This document shows, one piece after another, positions 15,377 to 26,015 of a stretch of DNA of 38,328 nt. The stretch spans positions 1 through 38,328 of the forward strand of contig JALOMI010000001.1 of the NCBI GenBank assembly GCA_025455465.1, written 5' to 3'. The notes under the pieces were generated by a model. The model did no database searches, had not been told where the DNA came from, and saw only the letters and a program-made list of their open reading frames with translations. The number at the start of each line of letters is the position of its first letter. Position 1 is the first letter of the stretch. The position numbers were made by a program, and so were the translations under genes. Source of the stretch: Cyclobacteriaceae bacterium. GTDB taxonomy: Bacteria > Bacteroidota > Bacteroidia > Cytophagales > Cyclobacteriaceae.

Positions 15377-15934
15377 ATGTCACGTATAGGAAAACTACCC
15401 ATTACAGTACCTGCCGGTGTAACCTTTAATTTCAACAAGGATACCAGCACGGTAAGCGTGAAAGGTCCTAAAGGTGAGCTTACCCAGCCCATCGATAAGG
15501 ATTTTATCATCAAGCAGGAAGGTGAGACACTCGTTGTTGAACGTCCTACTGAGCAGAAACGCCACAAGGCGATGCATGGTTTGTACCGCGCACTAATCGC
15601 CAACATGATCGAAGGTGTAAAGAACGGCTACAAAAAGCAGTTGGAACTGGTTGGTGTTGGTTATAAAGCTTCTGCACAGAGCAACGTGCTTGAGCTGAGC
15701 CTTGGTTATTCTCATAATATATTTCTGGCTATTCCTGGTGAACTGAAAATAACTACTGTTCAGGAGAAGGGTGCTAACCCCACAATTATCCTGGAGGGTA
15801 TTGATAAACAACTTATCGGACAGGTAGCAGCGAAAATCAAATCCTTGCGCAAGGTTGAACCTTACAAAGGGAAGGGTATCCGCTTCACCGGTGAGCATGT
15901 ACGTAGAAAAGCTGGTAAGGCGGCTGCGAAATAA
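15377..15934 (+). CDS. rplF: Large ribosomal subunit protein L6 (uL6)
   Basis: L6 lies near the factor-binding region and the sarcin-ricin loop. The 185-residue protein from the ATG at 15377 opens MSRIGKLPITVPAGV and closes with YKGKGIRFTGEHVRRKAGKAAAK, the family signature. An in-frame ATG at 15350 would add nine residues but overlaps the rpsH coding end, and L6 proteins start at MSRIGK, so the downstream start is chosen. Confidence 0.96.
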   Translation: MSRIGKLPITVPAGVTFNFNKDTSTVSVKGPKGELTQPIDKDFIIKQEGETLVVERPTEQKRHKAMHGLYRALIANMIEGVKNGYKKQLELVGVGYKASAQSNVLELSLGYSHNIFLAIPGELKITTVQEKGANPTIILEGIDKQLIGQVAAKIKSLRKVEPYKGKGIRFTGEHVRRKAGKAAAK

Positions 15935-15966
15935 TAAATAGAGCATCATAGAAAACCATTAAATCT

Positions 15967-16317
15967 ATGGCAGGCAAGAACAGAGAAAGAAGAACGAGAA
16001 TCAAGCTGGGTGTACGCAAGAAAATTGCCGGTACTCCAGAGAGACCGAGGCTGTCCGTTTTCCGGAGCAACTCGGGAATATATGCCCAGATCATTGATGA
16101 TGTGAAAGGGGTTACTTTATCGGCAGCTTCAACCCGTGAACTTGGCGAAAAGGTCGGTTTGAATATGGAAAACTCCCGTAATGTCGGGAAGAAAATTGCC
16201 GAGAAGGCAATTGCTTCCGGGATCAGCACTGTTGTATTTGACCGCAACGGATATCTGTACCACGGCAACATAAAAGCTCTGGCTGAAGGTGCCCGCGAAG
16301 GTGGATTAAAATTCTAA
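15967..16317 (+). CDS. rplR: Large ribosomal subunit protein L18 (uL18)
   Basis: L18 binds 5S rRNA with L5. The 116-residue protein has [38 protein letters not shown], then a GxKIAEKAxxxGI helix and the closing [26 protein letters not shown]. It follows rplF by 32 nt and precedes rpsE by 12 nt. Confidence 0.97.
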   Translation: MAGKNRERRTRIKLGVRKKIAGTPERPRLSVFRSNSGIYAQIIDDVKGVTLSAASTRELGEKVGLNMENSRNVGKKIAEKAIASGISTVVFDRNGYLYHGNIKALAEGAREGGLKF

Positions 16318-16329
16318 GAATAAAACGAT

Positions 16330-16848
16330 ATGTCAGTAAGCAACATCAGCACAGTTAAGGCTAGCGAAATCGATCTGAAAGAAAGGGTCGTTGCGATTCA
16401 ACGTGTAGCCAAAGTGGTTAAGGGTGGTCGCAGATTCAGTTTTGCTGCCATTGTGGTGGTTGGAGACGGAAATGGTGTAGTGGGTTATGGCCTGGGCAAG
16501 GCTAATGAAGTTACCGATGCCATCACCAAAGGAATCGATGACGCAAAAAAACATCTCGTTAAAGTGCCGATCACCAAGGGTACGGTACCACACGAAGCCA
16601 TTGGTAAGTTTGGCGGAGGTTTCGTATTGCTGAAGCCGGCTTCTCCGGGTACGGGTGTAATTGCCGGTGGTGCCATGCGTGCCGTGCTGGAAAGTGCTGG
16701 TGTGCACAATGTGTTGGCAAAGTCAAAAGGTTCTTCCAACCCGCACAACGTGGTTAAAGCAACATTCAACGCCTTAACCAACATGCGTGATGCTTACACG
16801 GTAGCAAAGAACAGAGGAGTATCATTGTCGAAAGTGTTTAACGGATAA
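16330..16848 (+). CDS. rpsE: Small ribosomal subunit protein S5 (uS5)
   Basis: S5 lines the mRNA entry channel and affects decoding accuracy. The 172-residue protein has the double-stranded RNA-binding fold with [19 protein letters not shown], then [19 protein letters not shown] and the C-terminal [15 protein letters not shown] motif. Neighbours are rplR (12 nt) and rpmD (5 nt). Confidence 0.97.
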   Translation: MSVSNISTVKASEIDLKERVVAIQRVAKVVKGGRRFSFAAIVVVGDGNGVVGYGLGKANEVTDAITKGIDDAKKHLVKVPITKGTVPHEAIGKFGGGFVLLKPASPGTGVIAGGAMRAVLESAGVHNVLAKSKGSSNPHNVVKATFNALTNMRDAYTVAKNRGVSLSKVFNG

Positions 16849-16853
16849 TCAAG

Positions 16854-17033
16854 ATGGGCAAGGTTAGAATTACTCAGACAAGAAGCGATATCAAGCGGCC
16901 TGAAACACAACAGCGCACTCTTCGTGCACTGGGCTTGGGCAAGCCACATAAATCAGTCGAGGTGGAACTCACGCCCCAGATTGCCGGCATGATCACCAAG
17001 GTTAATCATTTGATCACCGTACAAGAACTTTAA
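16854..17033 (+). CDS. rpmD: Large ribosomal subunit protein L30 (uL30)
   Basis: Translating from the ATG at 16854 gives 59 residues: MGKVRITQTRSDIKRPETQQ, then LRALGLGKPHKSVE, then TPQIAGMITKVNHLITV. This is the ferredoxin-like fold of L30 with its usual length. The position between rpsE (5 nt) and rplO (4 nt) is conserved. Confidence 0.96.
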   Translation: MGKVRITQTRSDIKRPETQQRTLRALGLGKPHKSVEVELTPQIAGMITKVNHLITVQEL

Positions 17034-17037
17034 GCTT

Positions 17038-17484
17038 ATGAAGTTACATAATCTCAAGCCTGCAGAAGGTTCGGTAAAAACCAATAAACGCCTTGGCCGT
17101 GGCCAGGGATCTGGCGGAACTACAGCCGGACGTGGTCACAAAGGAGCCAAGTCACGCTCTGGATATTCCCGCAAGTTTGGTTTTGAAGGTGGCCAGATGC
17201 CCCTACAGCGCAGGATTCCGAAGTTTGGTTTCAAGAATAATAACAAGGTATACTTCAAAGCAGTAAACCTGGATGTGTTGGAAACATTGGCTGAAAAATT
17301 AAACTCAGCAGATATAAGTGTGGAGGTATTGGTTGCCAATGGTATTGTAGGCAAGAACGATAAAGTGAAAGTGCTGGGCAGAGGCGAACTCAGATCCAAA
17401 GTGAATGTGCAGGCGCATGCCTTTTCTGATACAGCTGTAAAAGCCATTGAAAAAGTTGGAGGTACTGCAACCCCGGTGAAATAA
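17038..17484 (+). CDS. rplO: Large ribosomal subunit protein L15 (uL15)
   Basis: L15 is a late-assembly 50S protein. The 148-residue product has the Gly/Arg-rich N-terminal arm (RLGRGQGSGGTTAGRGHKGAKSR, about residues 19-41), the FEGGQMPLQRRIPKFGF motif and the compact C-terminal domain. The stop codon overlaps the secY start by 1 nt (TAATG), linking ribosome and translocon production. Confidence 0.97.
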   Translation: MKLHNLKPAEGSVKTNKRLGRGQGSGGTTAGRGHKGAKSRSGYSRKFGFEGGQMPLQRRIPKFGFKNNNKVYFKAVNLDVLETLAEKLNSADISVEVLVANGIVGKNDKVKVLGRGELRSKVNVQAHAFSDTAVKAIEKVGGTATPVK

Positions 17485-18803
17485 TGAAGCGGTTTTTTAC
17501 AACCATACGAAATATTTTCTCCATCGAAGACCTGAGGGTAAGGATCCTTAATACAATCGGGTTCCTGATTATCTTCAGGCTTGGATCCTTTATTGTGTTG
17601 CCGGGAATTGATCCGGTGGTTTTAGCACAGAATGCAGTATCTGGTGGAATATTCGATTTGCTGAATACATTTCTGGGCGGCTCATTCAGCCGTGCATCCA
17701 TTTTTGCACTGGGTATCATGCCGTATATCTCGGCATCCATCATTGTGCAGTTATTGACATTCGCTGTTCCTTATTTCCAGAAGTTGCAGAAAGAAGGTGA
17801 CTCAGGCCGTAAACGTCTAAACCAGTTCACCCGCGTACTGACCATATTTATCACAGGCTTTCAGTCATATGGTTATATCCGAGGAACAATACCTAACGAA
17901 GCGATTATATCTCCGGGTATGTTCTTCTATGTTTCATCCATCGTGATCCTCATAGCCGGTACCATGTTCTGCATGTGGCTGGGTGAACGTATTACCGACA
18001 AGGGTATCGGTAACGGTATCTCCGTATTAATTATGATCGGCATTGTATCCCGTTTCCCGGGCGCCATCATCGATGAGGCGGTAAACAACCGCGGTATGCA
18101 GGGAGCGTTGCTCTTCATCATTGAGATGCTGGCATTGTTCTTTGTTGTCATGGGTGTTATCATGCTCACGCAGGCTACCCGAAGAATCCCTATTCAATAT
18201 GCCAAGCAAGTTATTGGAAACAAATTGTATGGTGGCAAGCGCGATTTCATTCCGCTCAAATTGAATTCTTCCGGTGTTATGCCGATCATCTTTGCCCAGG
18301 CATTGATGTTTATCCCGGCCTTGTTGGCTGGTATCTGGCGTGACAGCGATATCGGGGCCTATATCGGTTCAACATTCTCTGATTTTACTTCCTGGCAATA
18401 CAACCTGTTGTTTGGTTCCCTCATCCTGGTGTTTACATTTTTCTACACCGCGATTACCATCAACTCTAATGACATTGCTGACAACCTGAAACGTAACGGT
18501 GGTTTTATCCCGGGCATTAAACCGGGTAAGCAGACTGCTGATTTTATTGATACAATTTTATCGCGTATTACACTTCCGGGTGCATTATTCCTGGTGGTTG
18601 TTGCCGTGCTCCCTGCTTTTGCAGTACGGGTCGGTGTCGGCCAGAACTTCGCACAATTCTATGGTGGAACATCACTGTTGATCATGGTAGGGGTTATCCT
18701 CGATACCCTGCAACAGATTGAAAGCTACCTGCTGATGCGTCACTACGAAGGAATGATGAAGTCTGGACGTGTGAAAGGTCGTTCTCAATTTGCTGCAGCT
18801 TAA
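17484..18803 (+). CDS. secY: Preprotein translocase subunit SecY
   Basis: SecY is the protein-conducting channel of the inner membrane. The 439-residue protein has the expected ten hydrophobic helices. It carries the first-helix FRLGSFIVLPGID plug region, LGIMPYISASIIVQLL, the LGERITDKGIGNGISVLIM cytoplasmic loop, and NSSGVMPIIFAQALM. The late GGFIPGIKPGKQTADFID loop contacts SecA and the ribosome. It is coupled to rplO by 1 nt and followed by map after 7 nt; adk, found between secY and map in many bacteria, is absent. Confidence 0.97.
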   Translation: MKRFFTTIRNIFSIEDLRVRILNTIGFLIIFRLGSFIVLPGIDPVVLAQNAVSGGIFDLLNTFLGGSFSRASIFALGIMPYISASIIVQLLTFAVPYFQKLQKEGDSGRKRLNQFTRVLTIFITGFQSYGYIRGTIPNEAIISPGMFFYVSSIVILIAGTMFCMWLGERITDKGIGNGISVLIMIGIVSRFPGAIIDEAVNNRGMQGALLFIIEMLALFFVVMGVIMLTQATRRIPIQYAKQVIGNKLYGGKRDFIPLKLNSSGVMPIIFAQALMFIPALLAGIWRDSDIGAYIGSTFSDFTSWQYNLLFGSLILVFTFFYTAITINSNDIADNLKRNGGFIPGIKPGKQTADFIDTILSRITLPGALFLVVVAVLPAFAVRVGVGQNFAQFYGGTSLLIMVGVILDTLQQIESYLLMRHYEGMMKSGRVKGRSQFAAA

Positions 18804-18810
18804 GTGCTGA

Positions 18811-19605
18811 ATGGTCCACTTAAAGACTGACGAAGAAATTGCCATTATCAGGGAAGGTGCCCAGATTCTGGGTAAAGCCCATGGCGAGATAGCCCGGTTG
18901 GTAAAACCGGGAGTCAAAACGTCAGCACTGGATAAGGTGGCGGAAGAATACATTCGTGATTGCGGAGGCGTACCGTCCTTTAAAAATTACAATGGCTTTC
19001 CGGCCACACTGTGCATTTCGGTTAACGAAACTGTAGTGCATGGTTTTCCGGGCAACTATGAACTCCGCGAAACAGATGTGATTGCTGTGGATTGCGGAGT
19101 GTATTATAAGGGATACCACAGTGACTCAGCGTATACCTACCCGCTCGAAGGAGTGAAAGAAGAGGTGTTGTTGCTGCTCGAGCGAACCTATGAATCGCTC
19201 TTCAAAGGCATTGAGCAGGCAAAAGCCGGCAACCGGATGGGTGATGTGAGTTGCGCCATCCAGAGTTATGTGGAAGCTTTCGGGTATGGTGTAGTTCGGG
19301 AATTGGTTGGTCATGGTGTAGGGAAGAACCTACACGAAGATCCGGAAGTGCCGAACTACGGCAAACGGGGTAAAGGCGTTAAGCTGGTTCCGGGTATGGT
19401 GTTCGCCATTGAGCCCATGATCAACCTGGGTACCAGAAACGTGGTGCAGGAGCGTGACGGCTGGACCATACGAACGGCAGACAGACGACCATCTGCTCAC
19501 TTTGAGCACATGGTCGCGATTGGAGAAGAGAAAACAGAGGTGCTGACAACGCACCGGTATATAGAAGAAAATTATTCGTTTAAGTGGCGAAGCAGAAGTC
19601 GATAG
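18811..19605 (+). CDS. map: Type I methionine aminopeptidase
   Basis: The enzyme removes the initiator methionine from nascent proteins. The 264-residue product carries all five metal ligands: Asp94, Asp105, His168, Glu201 and Glu232. It also has the substrate-side His77 in VVHGFP. No extra N-terminal zinc or linker domain is present, so it is the plain type Ia form. The last 22 nt are shared with infA in another frame, an unusually long overlap, which implies coupled translation. Confidence 0.97.
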   Translation: MVHLKTDEEIAIIREGAQILGKAHGEIARLVKPGVKTSALDKVAEEYIRDCGGVPSFKNYNGFPATLCISVNETVVHGFPGNYELRETDVIAVDCGVYYKGYHSDSAYTYPLEGVKEEVLLLLERTYESLFKGIEQAKAGNRMGDVSCAIQSYVEAFGYGVVRELVGHGVGKNLHEDPEVPNYGKRGKGVKLVPGMVFAIEPMINLGTRNVVQERDGWTIRTADRRPSAHFEHMVAIGEEKTEVLTTHRYIEENYSFKWRSRSR

Positions 19606-19802
19606 AGCAGGATGGTACGATAATGGAAGCATTATCGAACGCCATGTTCCGGGTTCAACTGGAAAACGGACATGAAGTGCTTGCGCACATTTCGGGAAAG
19701 ATGAGGATGAACTACATCCGGATTTTGCCCGGTGACAAGGTTCGGCTGGAAATGTCGCCCTATGATTTGACTAAAGGAAGAATTGTATTCAGGTATAAAT
19801 AA
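19584..19802 (+). CDS. infA: Translation initiation factor IF-1
   Basis: IF-1 is an OB-fold protein that blocks the A site during initiation. The 72-residue product reads [19 protein letters not shown] and ends [11 protein letters not shown], standard for the family. The start codon is GTG at 19584, placed directly after a TAA trinucleotide and 22 nt inside map. A start at the later in-frame ATG would remove the first part of the fold, so GTG is taken as real. rpmJ follows after 51 nt. Confidence 0.95.
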   Translation: MAKQKSIEQDGTIMEALSNAMFRVQLENGHEVLAHISGKMRMNYIRILPGDKVRLEMSPYDLTKGRIVFRYK

Positions 19803-19853
19803 TTAACAGGCCCAGGGAGTAAATCCGGAAGGCCTGATTAAACAACAGAACAC

Positions 19854-19970
19854 ATGAAAGTTAAAGCATCCATAAAAAAGCGCAGCGCTGATTGCAAGAT
19901 CATCAGACGTAAAGGCAAGTTGTATGTGATTAACAAGAAGAACCCGCGCTATAAGCAAAGACAGGGTTAA
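19854..19970 (+). CDS. rpmJ: Large ribosomal subunit protein L36 (bL36), zinc-free form
   Basis: The 38-residue protein begins [19 protein letters not shown] and ends with [11 protein letters not shown]. Zinc-binding L36 has a C-x2-C-x12-C-x4-H ligand set. Here the first Cys is Ser, the third is Asn and the His is Tyr, with only Cys14 kept. It is therefore a zinc-independent variant, as is usual in Bacteroidota. It sits between infA and rpsM, 51 nt from each. Confidence 0.95.
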   Translation: MKVKASIKKRSADCKIIRRKGKLYVINKKNPRYKQRQG

Positions 19971-20021
19971 TTCTGTAGTTAAACCGAAGATTGACAAAAT
20001 AGAAACCGATAATAAAACAAC

Positions 20022-20402
20022 ATGGCAAGGATACAAGGTGTTGATATTCCGGATAACAAGCGGGGCGAAATCAGCCTCACCTACATCTATGGCATTGGCC
20101 GCAGAACAGCGCAGAAAATTCTGACTTCTGCCGGTGTAGACTGGAATAAAAAGGCAAAAGACTGGACGGATGAAGAATCCAATGCGATCCGTTCATTCAT
20201 TGCCGAGAACTTCAAGATTGAAGGTGCCCTGCGCTCGGAAGTTCAGCTGAGCATCAAGCGATTGATGGATATCGGCTGCTACCGTGGACTGCGTCATCGC
20301 AAAGGTCTTCCGGTACGCGGTCAGACGACCAAAAACAATGCTCGTACACGTAAAGGAAAACGTAAGACAGTTGCCAACAAGAAGAAGGCTACGAAAGGTT
20401 AA
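20022..20402 (+). CDS. rpsM: Small ribosomal subunit protein S13 (uS13)
   Basis: S13 sits in the 30S head and contacts the P-site tRNA and L5. The 126-residue protein has [32 protein letters not shown] at the start and the signature [28 protein letters not shown], followed by a basic tail. rpsK follows after 29 nt. Confidence 0.97.
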   Translation: MARIQGVDIPDNKRGEISLTYIYGIGRRTAQKILTSAGVDWNKKAKDWTDEESNAIRSFIAENFKIEGALRSEVQLSIKRLMDIGCYRGLRHRKGLPVRGQTTKNNARTRKGKRKTVANKKKATKG

Positions 20403-20431
20403 TCATTGAACAGGATATAAATAATTGACTG

Positions 20432-20827
20432 ATGTCCGCAGAAAAAAGAAAAGATAAAGCCAAAAAACGGGTTGTGCAGGTGGAAGCTTCTGGCCATGCA
20501 CATATCCAGGCTACTTTTAACAACATCGTTATCTCGATGACCAACTCCACCGGACAGGTGATCACCTGGTCATCAGCCGGAAAGATGGGTTTTAAAGGAT
20601 CGAAGAAAAACACGCCTTATGCTGCGCAGATGGCTGCCCAGGATTGCGCGTCACGTGCTTTTGAACTCGGCCTTCGTAAGGTAGAGGTCTTCGTGAAAGG
20701 ACCTGGTTCCGGACGTGAGTCCGCAATTCGTACGATCCAGTCGGCTGGTATTGAAATTACCACCATTAAGGATGTAACACCGCTTCCGCACAACGGATGC
20801 CGTCCACCAAAAAAGAGAAGAGTTTAA
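20432..20827 (+). CDS. rpsK: Small ribosomal subunit protein S11 (uS11)
   Basis: S11 forms part of the platform and the mRNA exit site. The 131-residue protein has [40 protein letters not shown] and ends [15 protein letters not shown], the family hallmark. A basic N-terminal arm of about 18 residues precedes the fold. rpsD follows after a 56-nt gap with no recognisable element. Confidence 0.97.
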   Translation: MSAEKRKDKAKKRVVQVEASGHAHIQATFNNIVISMTNSTGQVITWSSAGKMGFKGSKKNTPYAAQMAAQDCASRAFELGLRKVEVFVKGPGSGRESAIRTIQSAGIEITTIKDVTPLPHNGCRPPKKRRV

Positions 20828-20883
20828 TTAACAACGTACCGCAGCACGTAACAGTAACGCAGTACCGCAATAACTAAAATACC

Positions 20884-21489
20884 ATGGCAAGATATACAGG
20901 CCCCCGCGCAAGAATATCAAGGAAATTTGGAGAGCCCATTTTAGGTGATAACAAGGCGCTTCAGAAGAAAAACTACGCTCCGGGTATGCACGGACGTGGC
21001 AAGAAGAGAAAGCAATCAGAATACGCAACTCAGTTGGCTGAAAAGCAGAAGGCCAAGTACATTTATGGATTGCTGGAGCGCCAGTTTGCTAAATTGTTCA
21101 ACAAAGCTTCCCGTAAGAAAGGTGTTACCGGTGAGGTATTGCTGCAGTTGCTGGAAGCCCGTTTGGATAACACGGTTTACCGCTTAGGCATCGCCCCGAC
21201 ACGCAGGGCAGCCCGTCAGCTGGTCTCACATAAGCACATCACAGTAAATGGCGATATTGTAAATATCCCTTCGTTTACACTGCGTCCTGGCGACAATATT
21301 GGTGTGCGGGAAAAATCCAAATCGTTGGAATCAATCACAACCAGCCTTTCGGTGCAGGGAGCCAAGAAATATCCGTGGCTCGAGTGGGACAACAGCGAAA
21401 TGGAGGGTAAACTCATCCACCTGCCGGTGCGTGAGGATATCCCGGAGAACATCAACGAGCAGCTTATCGTTGAATTGTACTCGAAGTAA
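20884..21489 (+). CDS. rpsD: Small ribosomal subunit protein S4 (uS4), zinc-free form
   Basis: S4 starts 16S rRNA folding and, in E. coli, represses the alpha operon. The 201-residue protein has an S4 RNA-binding domain at about residues 91-155 ([31 protein letters not shown]). It contains no cysteine, so it lacks the N-terminal zinc knuckle found in many S4 proteins. It lies next to rpoA (26 nt), so autogenous control would also affect RNA polymerase alpha, but no S4 site was identified. Confidence 0.97.
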   Translation: MARYTGPRARISRKFGEPILGDNKALQKKNYAPGMHGRGKKRKQSEYATQLAEKQKAKYIYGLLERQFAKLFNKASRKKGVTGEVLLQLLEARLDNTVYRLGIAPTRRAARQLVSHKHITVNGDIVNIPSFTLRPGDNIGVREKSKSLESITTSLSVQGAKKYPWLEWDNSEMEGKLIHLPVREDIPENINEQLIVELYSK

Positions 21490-21515
21490 TCATAACCCTT
21501 TAATCCAAACGTATT

Positions 21516-22505
21516 ATGTCAATATTAGCATTTCAGATCCCGGATAAAGTAGTGATGGAGAAAGCCGATGATTTTCACGGCACCTTCACCTTTAAGCCGC
21601 TGGAAAAAGGATACGGTGTTACCATCGGTAATGCGTTACGCAGAATATTGCTTTCCTCCCTGGAAGGCTATGCTATCACAGGTATCAAAATACCTGGTGT
21701 GCTGCATGAGTTTTCAACGATTGAGGGTGTTGTAGAAGATGTGGCGGAGATAATCCTCAACTTGAAGATGGTTCGTCTGAGAAAGGTTACCGACAGCTTT
21801 GACACCAAAGTAAACATCAGTATCAAGAAGCAGAAGCATTTCACTGCTGGCGACATTGCCCGATTCACCTCGGCTTTTGAAGTGCTCAATCCGGATCACG
21901 TGATCTGCACCCTGGATGAGTCAGCTCACTTTGAGATAGAACTGACCATTGAAAAAGGACGCGGATACCTTCCTGCCGAAGAGAATAAGCCGAACGACCA
22001 GATCTTTGGTTTCATTCCGATTGATGCCATCTTCACTCCGATCAAGAATGTAAAGTTCAGCGTGGAGAACACCCGCGTTGAACAGAAGACTGACTACGAA
22101 AAGCTCGTTCTCGAAATTCAGACCGATGGCTCCATTCATCCTGAGAAGGCCCTGGAAGGCGCTGCTCACATCCTGATCAAACACTTTGCGCTGTTCAGCG
22201 ATAAGTCGATGGAACTGGAGACCGGTAAGGATGCTGAAGTTGAGCAGGTAGACGAAGAATTGCTGCATATGCGCAAACTGTTGAAGACTCCGCTCCATGA
22301 CCTGGACCTCTCTGTACGTGCTTACAACTGTTTGAAGGCGGCTGATGTGAAGACACTGGGTGATCTTGTTGAACTCGAAATCTCAGATATGATGAAGTTC
22401 AGAAACTTCGGAAAGAAGTCGCTGGCTGAACTGGAACAATTGGTTGCCGAAAAGGGCCTTACCTTCGGTATGGACCTGGCGAAGTATAAACTCGATGAAG
22501 AATAA
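21516..22505 (+). CDS. rpoA: DNA-directed RNA polymerase subunit alpha
   Basis: Alpha dimerises to start polymerase assembly and binds UP elements and activators. The 329-residue protein has the N-terminal dimerisation domain, with [11 protein letters not shown] at 38-48 and the insert domain after it. The C-terminal domain follows from about residue 260 ([22 protein letters not shown] and [16 protein letters not shown]). The arginine in SVRAYNC corresponds to E. coli Arg265, which contacts DNA. A flexible acidic linker joins the domains. rplQ follows after 5 nt. Confidence 0.97.
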   Translation: MSILAFQIPDKVVMEKADDFHGTFTFKPLEKGYGVTIGNALRRILLSSLEGYAITGIKIPGVLHEFSTIEGVVEDVAEIILNLKMVRLRKVTDSFDTKVNISIKKQKHFTAGDIARFTSAFEVLNPDHVICTLDESAHFEIELTIEKGRGYLPAEENKPNDQIFGFIPIDAIFTPIKNVKFSVENTRVEQKTDYEKLVLEIQTDGSIHPEKALEGAAHILIKHFALFSDKSMELETGKDAEVEQVDEELLHMRKLLKTPLHDLDLSVRAYNCLKAADVKTLGDLVELEISDMMKFRNFGKKSLAELEQLVAEKGLTFGMDLAKYKLDEE

Positions 22506-22510
22506 TTGAC

Positions 22511-23053
22511 ATGCGACACGGTAGAAAAGTAAATCACTTAGGCAGAACGTCAAGCCATCGCAAAGCGATGCTGTCTAACCTTGCCTCTTCGCTGATCATC
22601 AGTAAGCGTATCACCACCACAGTAGCCAAAGCTAAGGCCTTGCGCAAGTATGTAGAGCCTTTGATTACCAAGGCTAAGGATGACACCATGCATTCCCGCA
22701 GAACGGTGTTCTCCTACCTCCAGAACAAGGAGTCGGTTAAGGAACTGTTTGGAACAGTTGCCTCTAGAACCAATGAGCGTCAGGGTGGATATACCCGGAT
22801 CATCAAAATGGGTGATACCCGTTTGGGGGATAATGCCGAAATGTGCCTCATCGAGCTGGTTGACTTCAATGAAATCTACAAGAAGGAAGGCGTTGCCAAG
22901 AAGGCGAAGACTCGTAGAAGCCGTACAGCCAAAGCGAAGAAAGCTGAAGGCGCTTCTCCTGAAGCAGCTGAACCGGCAGCAGAAACAAAAACTGCTAAAC
23001 CGGCAAAGAAAGCAAAGGGAAATACAGACACTCCGGCTGAAGAGCAGCAATAG
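22511..23053 (+). CDS. rplQ: Large ribosomal subunit protein L17 (bL17), with long C-terminal tail
   Basis: L17 lies near the exit tunnel. The core (about residues 1-120) has [35 protein letters not shown] and [23 protein letters not shown]. The protein is 180 residues. The extra part (about 125-180) is a low-complexity tail of Ala, Lys, Glu and Pro, basic at first and acidic at the end. Such tails are common in Bacteroidota L17. It is the last gene of the ribosomal block and is followed by a strong terminator. Confidence 0.97.
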   Translation: MRHGRKVNHLGRTSSHRKAMLSNLASSLIISKRITTTVAKAKALRKYVEPLITKAKDDTMHSRRTVFSYLQNKESVKELFGTVASRTNERQGGYTRIIKMGDTRLGDNAEMCLIELVDFNEIYKKEGVAKKAKTRRSRTAKAKKAEGASPEAAEPAAETKTAKPAKKAKGNTDTPAEEQQ

Positions 23054-23073
23054 TGATCGTGTTAAACCATATC

Positions 23074-23107
23074 AAAAGGGATTGGATTTTATTCAATCCC
23101 TTTTTTA
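23074..23107 (+). terminator. Terminator of the ribosomal operon, after rplQ
   Basis: AAAAGGGATTG (23074-23084) pairs with CAATCCCTTTT (23094-23104) around a 9-nt loop and runs into six or more T residues. The stem is perfect. It separates rplQ from carA, which has its own promoter box. Confidence 0.92.
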
Positions 23108-23182
23108 TTGCCCAATGTGTTTGTTTACATCGTTTGAAGTGAAAAACTTCCCGCTTTCGGGAGGGCAATAAGGCAGGAAGAT

Positions 23183-23190
23183 TAACTTTG
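23183..23190 (+). promoter_or_regulatory. -7 promoter box for carA-eno
   Basis: TAACTTTG matches TAnnTTTG. It lies after the rplQ terminator and 17 nt before the GTG start of carA, giving a leader of about 10 nt. The -33 region is weak: TTTC at 23155-23158 is 24 nt away, more than the usual 19-21. Confidence 0.5.
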
Positions 23191-23207
23191 TATAACCACT
23201 GAATCAC

Positions 23208-24317
23208 GTGAATAAAAAAGCCTATCTGTTACTGGAAGATGGCCTTCTGCTGGAGGGCGCCCTGATTGGAAAAGCCGGCACTACCGGAGGTGAAATTTGT
23301 TTTAATACCGGCATGACCGGTTATCAGGAAATCTACACCGATCCTTCGTATTACGGTCAGATTATTGTGAATACTACGGCTCACATAGGCAACTATGGAA
23401 CCGTTGATACGGAGCAGGAATCGGATACACCAAAGATCAGCGGCCTTGTTGTAAACGAGTTCTCCCACGAATTCAGCCGTCTGACTTCGCGCGAGAGTTT
23501 GCAACAGTACCTGGAAAAACATGGCATCACCGGCATTGCCGATGTGGATACCCGGATGCTGGTCCGGTATATCCGGAACAAAGGTGCCATGAATGCCCTG
23601 ATTTCTTCCGAACTCACACCCGATGAAATGCGAAGGGAGATTCAGCAGGTGCCTTCGATGAACGGCCTGGAACTTTCTTCAGTAGTATCTACCAAAGCCC
23701 TGTATGCGATTGGTGATCCGGCTGCACCTTATCGTGTAGCTGCCATTGATTTCGGCATCAAGAAGAGCATCCTTACCAACCTCGCTTCACGAGGTTGCTA
23801 TATTCACGTCTATCCGGCCAAGACCTCGTTTGCCGAAATGGAATCGTGGGAACCCCATGGCTACTTCTTATCCAACGGCCCCGGTGATCCTTCGGTGATG
23901 AATTATGCCATTGAGACGGTAAAGTTGATCATGGAGTCCAAGCGCCCAGTTTTCGGTATTTGCCTCGGTCATCAGCTCCTGGCGTTGGCCAACGGCATCT
24001 CCACCTACAAAATGCACCACGGACATCGCGGTCTGAACCACCCGGTTAAAAACCTGATTACCGGTTTGGGTGAGATGACCTCGCAAAACCACGGCTTCGC
24101 GGTCAGTGAAAAGGATATAGAAAAGAATGATCAGGTAGAGGTAACACACCTGCACCTGAACGATAATACCATCATGGGTATCCGCATCAGGAACAAGCGC
24201 GCTTTTTCGGTGCAATACCACCCGGAAGCATCACCCGGTCCGCACGATTCCCGATACCTGTTCGATCAGTTTGTCGAGTCCATCCGTCAGAGTCAATTAC
24301 AGGAAGTCAATCAATAA
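23208..24317 (+). CDS. carA: Carbamoyl-phosphate synthase small (glutaminase) subunit
   Basis: CarA hydrolyses glutamine and passes ammonia to CarB for arginine and pyrimidine synthesis. The 369-residue protein has the N-terminal CarA domain (GGEICFNTGMTGYQEIYTDPSY at about 28-48) and a class I amidotransferase domain. The catalytic triad is Cys252 (GICLGHQLLA), His338 and Glu340 (YHPEASPGP). The start codon is GTG; no ATG lies nearby before the first conserved motif. carB is not in the window. eno follows after 21 nt, probably on the same mRNA. Confidence 0.96.
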   Translation: MNKKAYLLLEDGLLLEGALIGKAGTTGGEICFNTGMTGYQEIYTDPSYYGQIIVNTTAHIGNYGTVDTEQESDTPKISGLVVNEFSHEFSRLTSRESLQQYLEKHGITGIADVDTRMLVRYIRNKGAMNALISSELTPDEMRREIQQVPSMNGLELSSVVSTKALYAIGDPAAPYRVAAIDFGIKKSILTNLASRGCYIHVYPAKTSFAEMESWEPHGYFLSNGPGDPSVMNYAIETVKLIMESKRPVFGICLGHQLLALANGISTYKMHHGHRGLNHPVKNLITGLGEMTSQNHGFAVSEKDIEKNDQVEVTHLHLNDNTIMGIRIRNKRAFSVQYHPEASPGPHDSRYLFDQFVESIRQSQLQEVNQ

Positions 24318-24326
24318 TTTTAATAA

Positions 24327-25616
<1,290 letters not shown>

Positions 25617-25635
25617 TGCGGATAATGTTATTTTG

Positions 25636-25667
25636 AAAGCCCTGCCCTTTACAGGCAGGGCTTTTTT
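25636..25667 (+). terminator. Intrinsic terminator after eno
   Basis: AAAGCCCTGCC (25636-25646) pairs with GGCAGGGCTTT (25654-25664) around a 7-nt loop, followed by six T residues overlapping the stem end. It is a perfect 11-bp stem and should end the carA-eno transcript. Confidence 0.95.
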
Positions 25668-25696
25668 ATGGCATATCCTTTATTTTTCTATCTTCG
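25665..25696 (+). promoter_or_regulatory. Possible promoter for the DivIC-like gene
   Basis: TATCTTCG at 25689-25696 is one base from TAnnTTTG, and TTTA at 25665-25668 lies 20 nt upstream, one base from the TTTG element. The predicted leader is about 12 nt before the ATG at 25715. The -33 candidate overlaps the T-run of the eno terminator. Confidence 0.4.
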
Positions 25697-25714
25697 TATA
25701 CTTTTTAATCTGAT

Positions 25715-26005
25715 ATGCTTACCCGGATACCACCCATTTTCCGAAATTTCTATACAATCAGCTGCATCATCTTTTTGATCTGGATGTTGTTTCTGGATTC
25801 CAACGATTTCATATCACGGTATAAATTGTCCGCCAAGCTGCGATCCCTGGAAAATGAAAAGACCTATTATGAAGAGAAGATCCGGGAAGTGGAAAAGGAC
25901 AAGGATGAACTTTTTGGCGATCGATACGCAGTGGAAAAATTTGCACGCGAAAAATACCTGATGAAGAAAGATAACGAAGATGTATTCATTATCGTAGAAG
26001 AATAA
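25715..26005 (+). CDS. Septum formation initiator family protein (FtsB/DivIC-like)
   Basis: Proteins of this family are bitopic membrane components of the divisome (FtsB/DivIC with FtsL and FtsQ). The 96-residue product has a short cytoplasmic start, one transmembrane helix at about residues 11-28 and a charged coiled coil at about 38-66. It ends with the family element VEKFAREKYLMKKDNEDVFIIVEE-like, shown here only in part. The location next to eno is common for this gene in Bacteria. FtsB versus DivIC naming cannot be settled. Confidence 0.85.
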   Translation: MLTRIPPIFRNFYTISCIIFLIWMLFLDSNDFISRYKLSAKLRSLENEKTYYEEKIREVEKDKDELFGDRYAVEKFAREKYLMKKDNEDVFIIVEE

Positions 26006-26015
26006 AAATTAGTGT

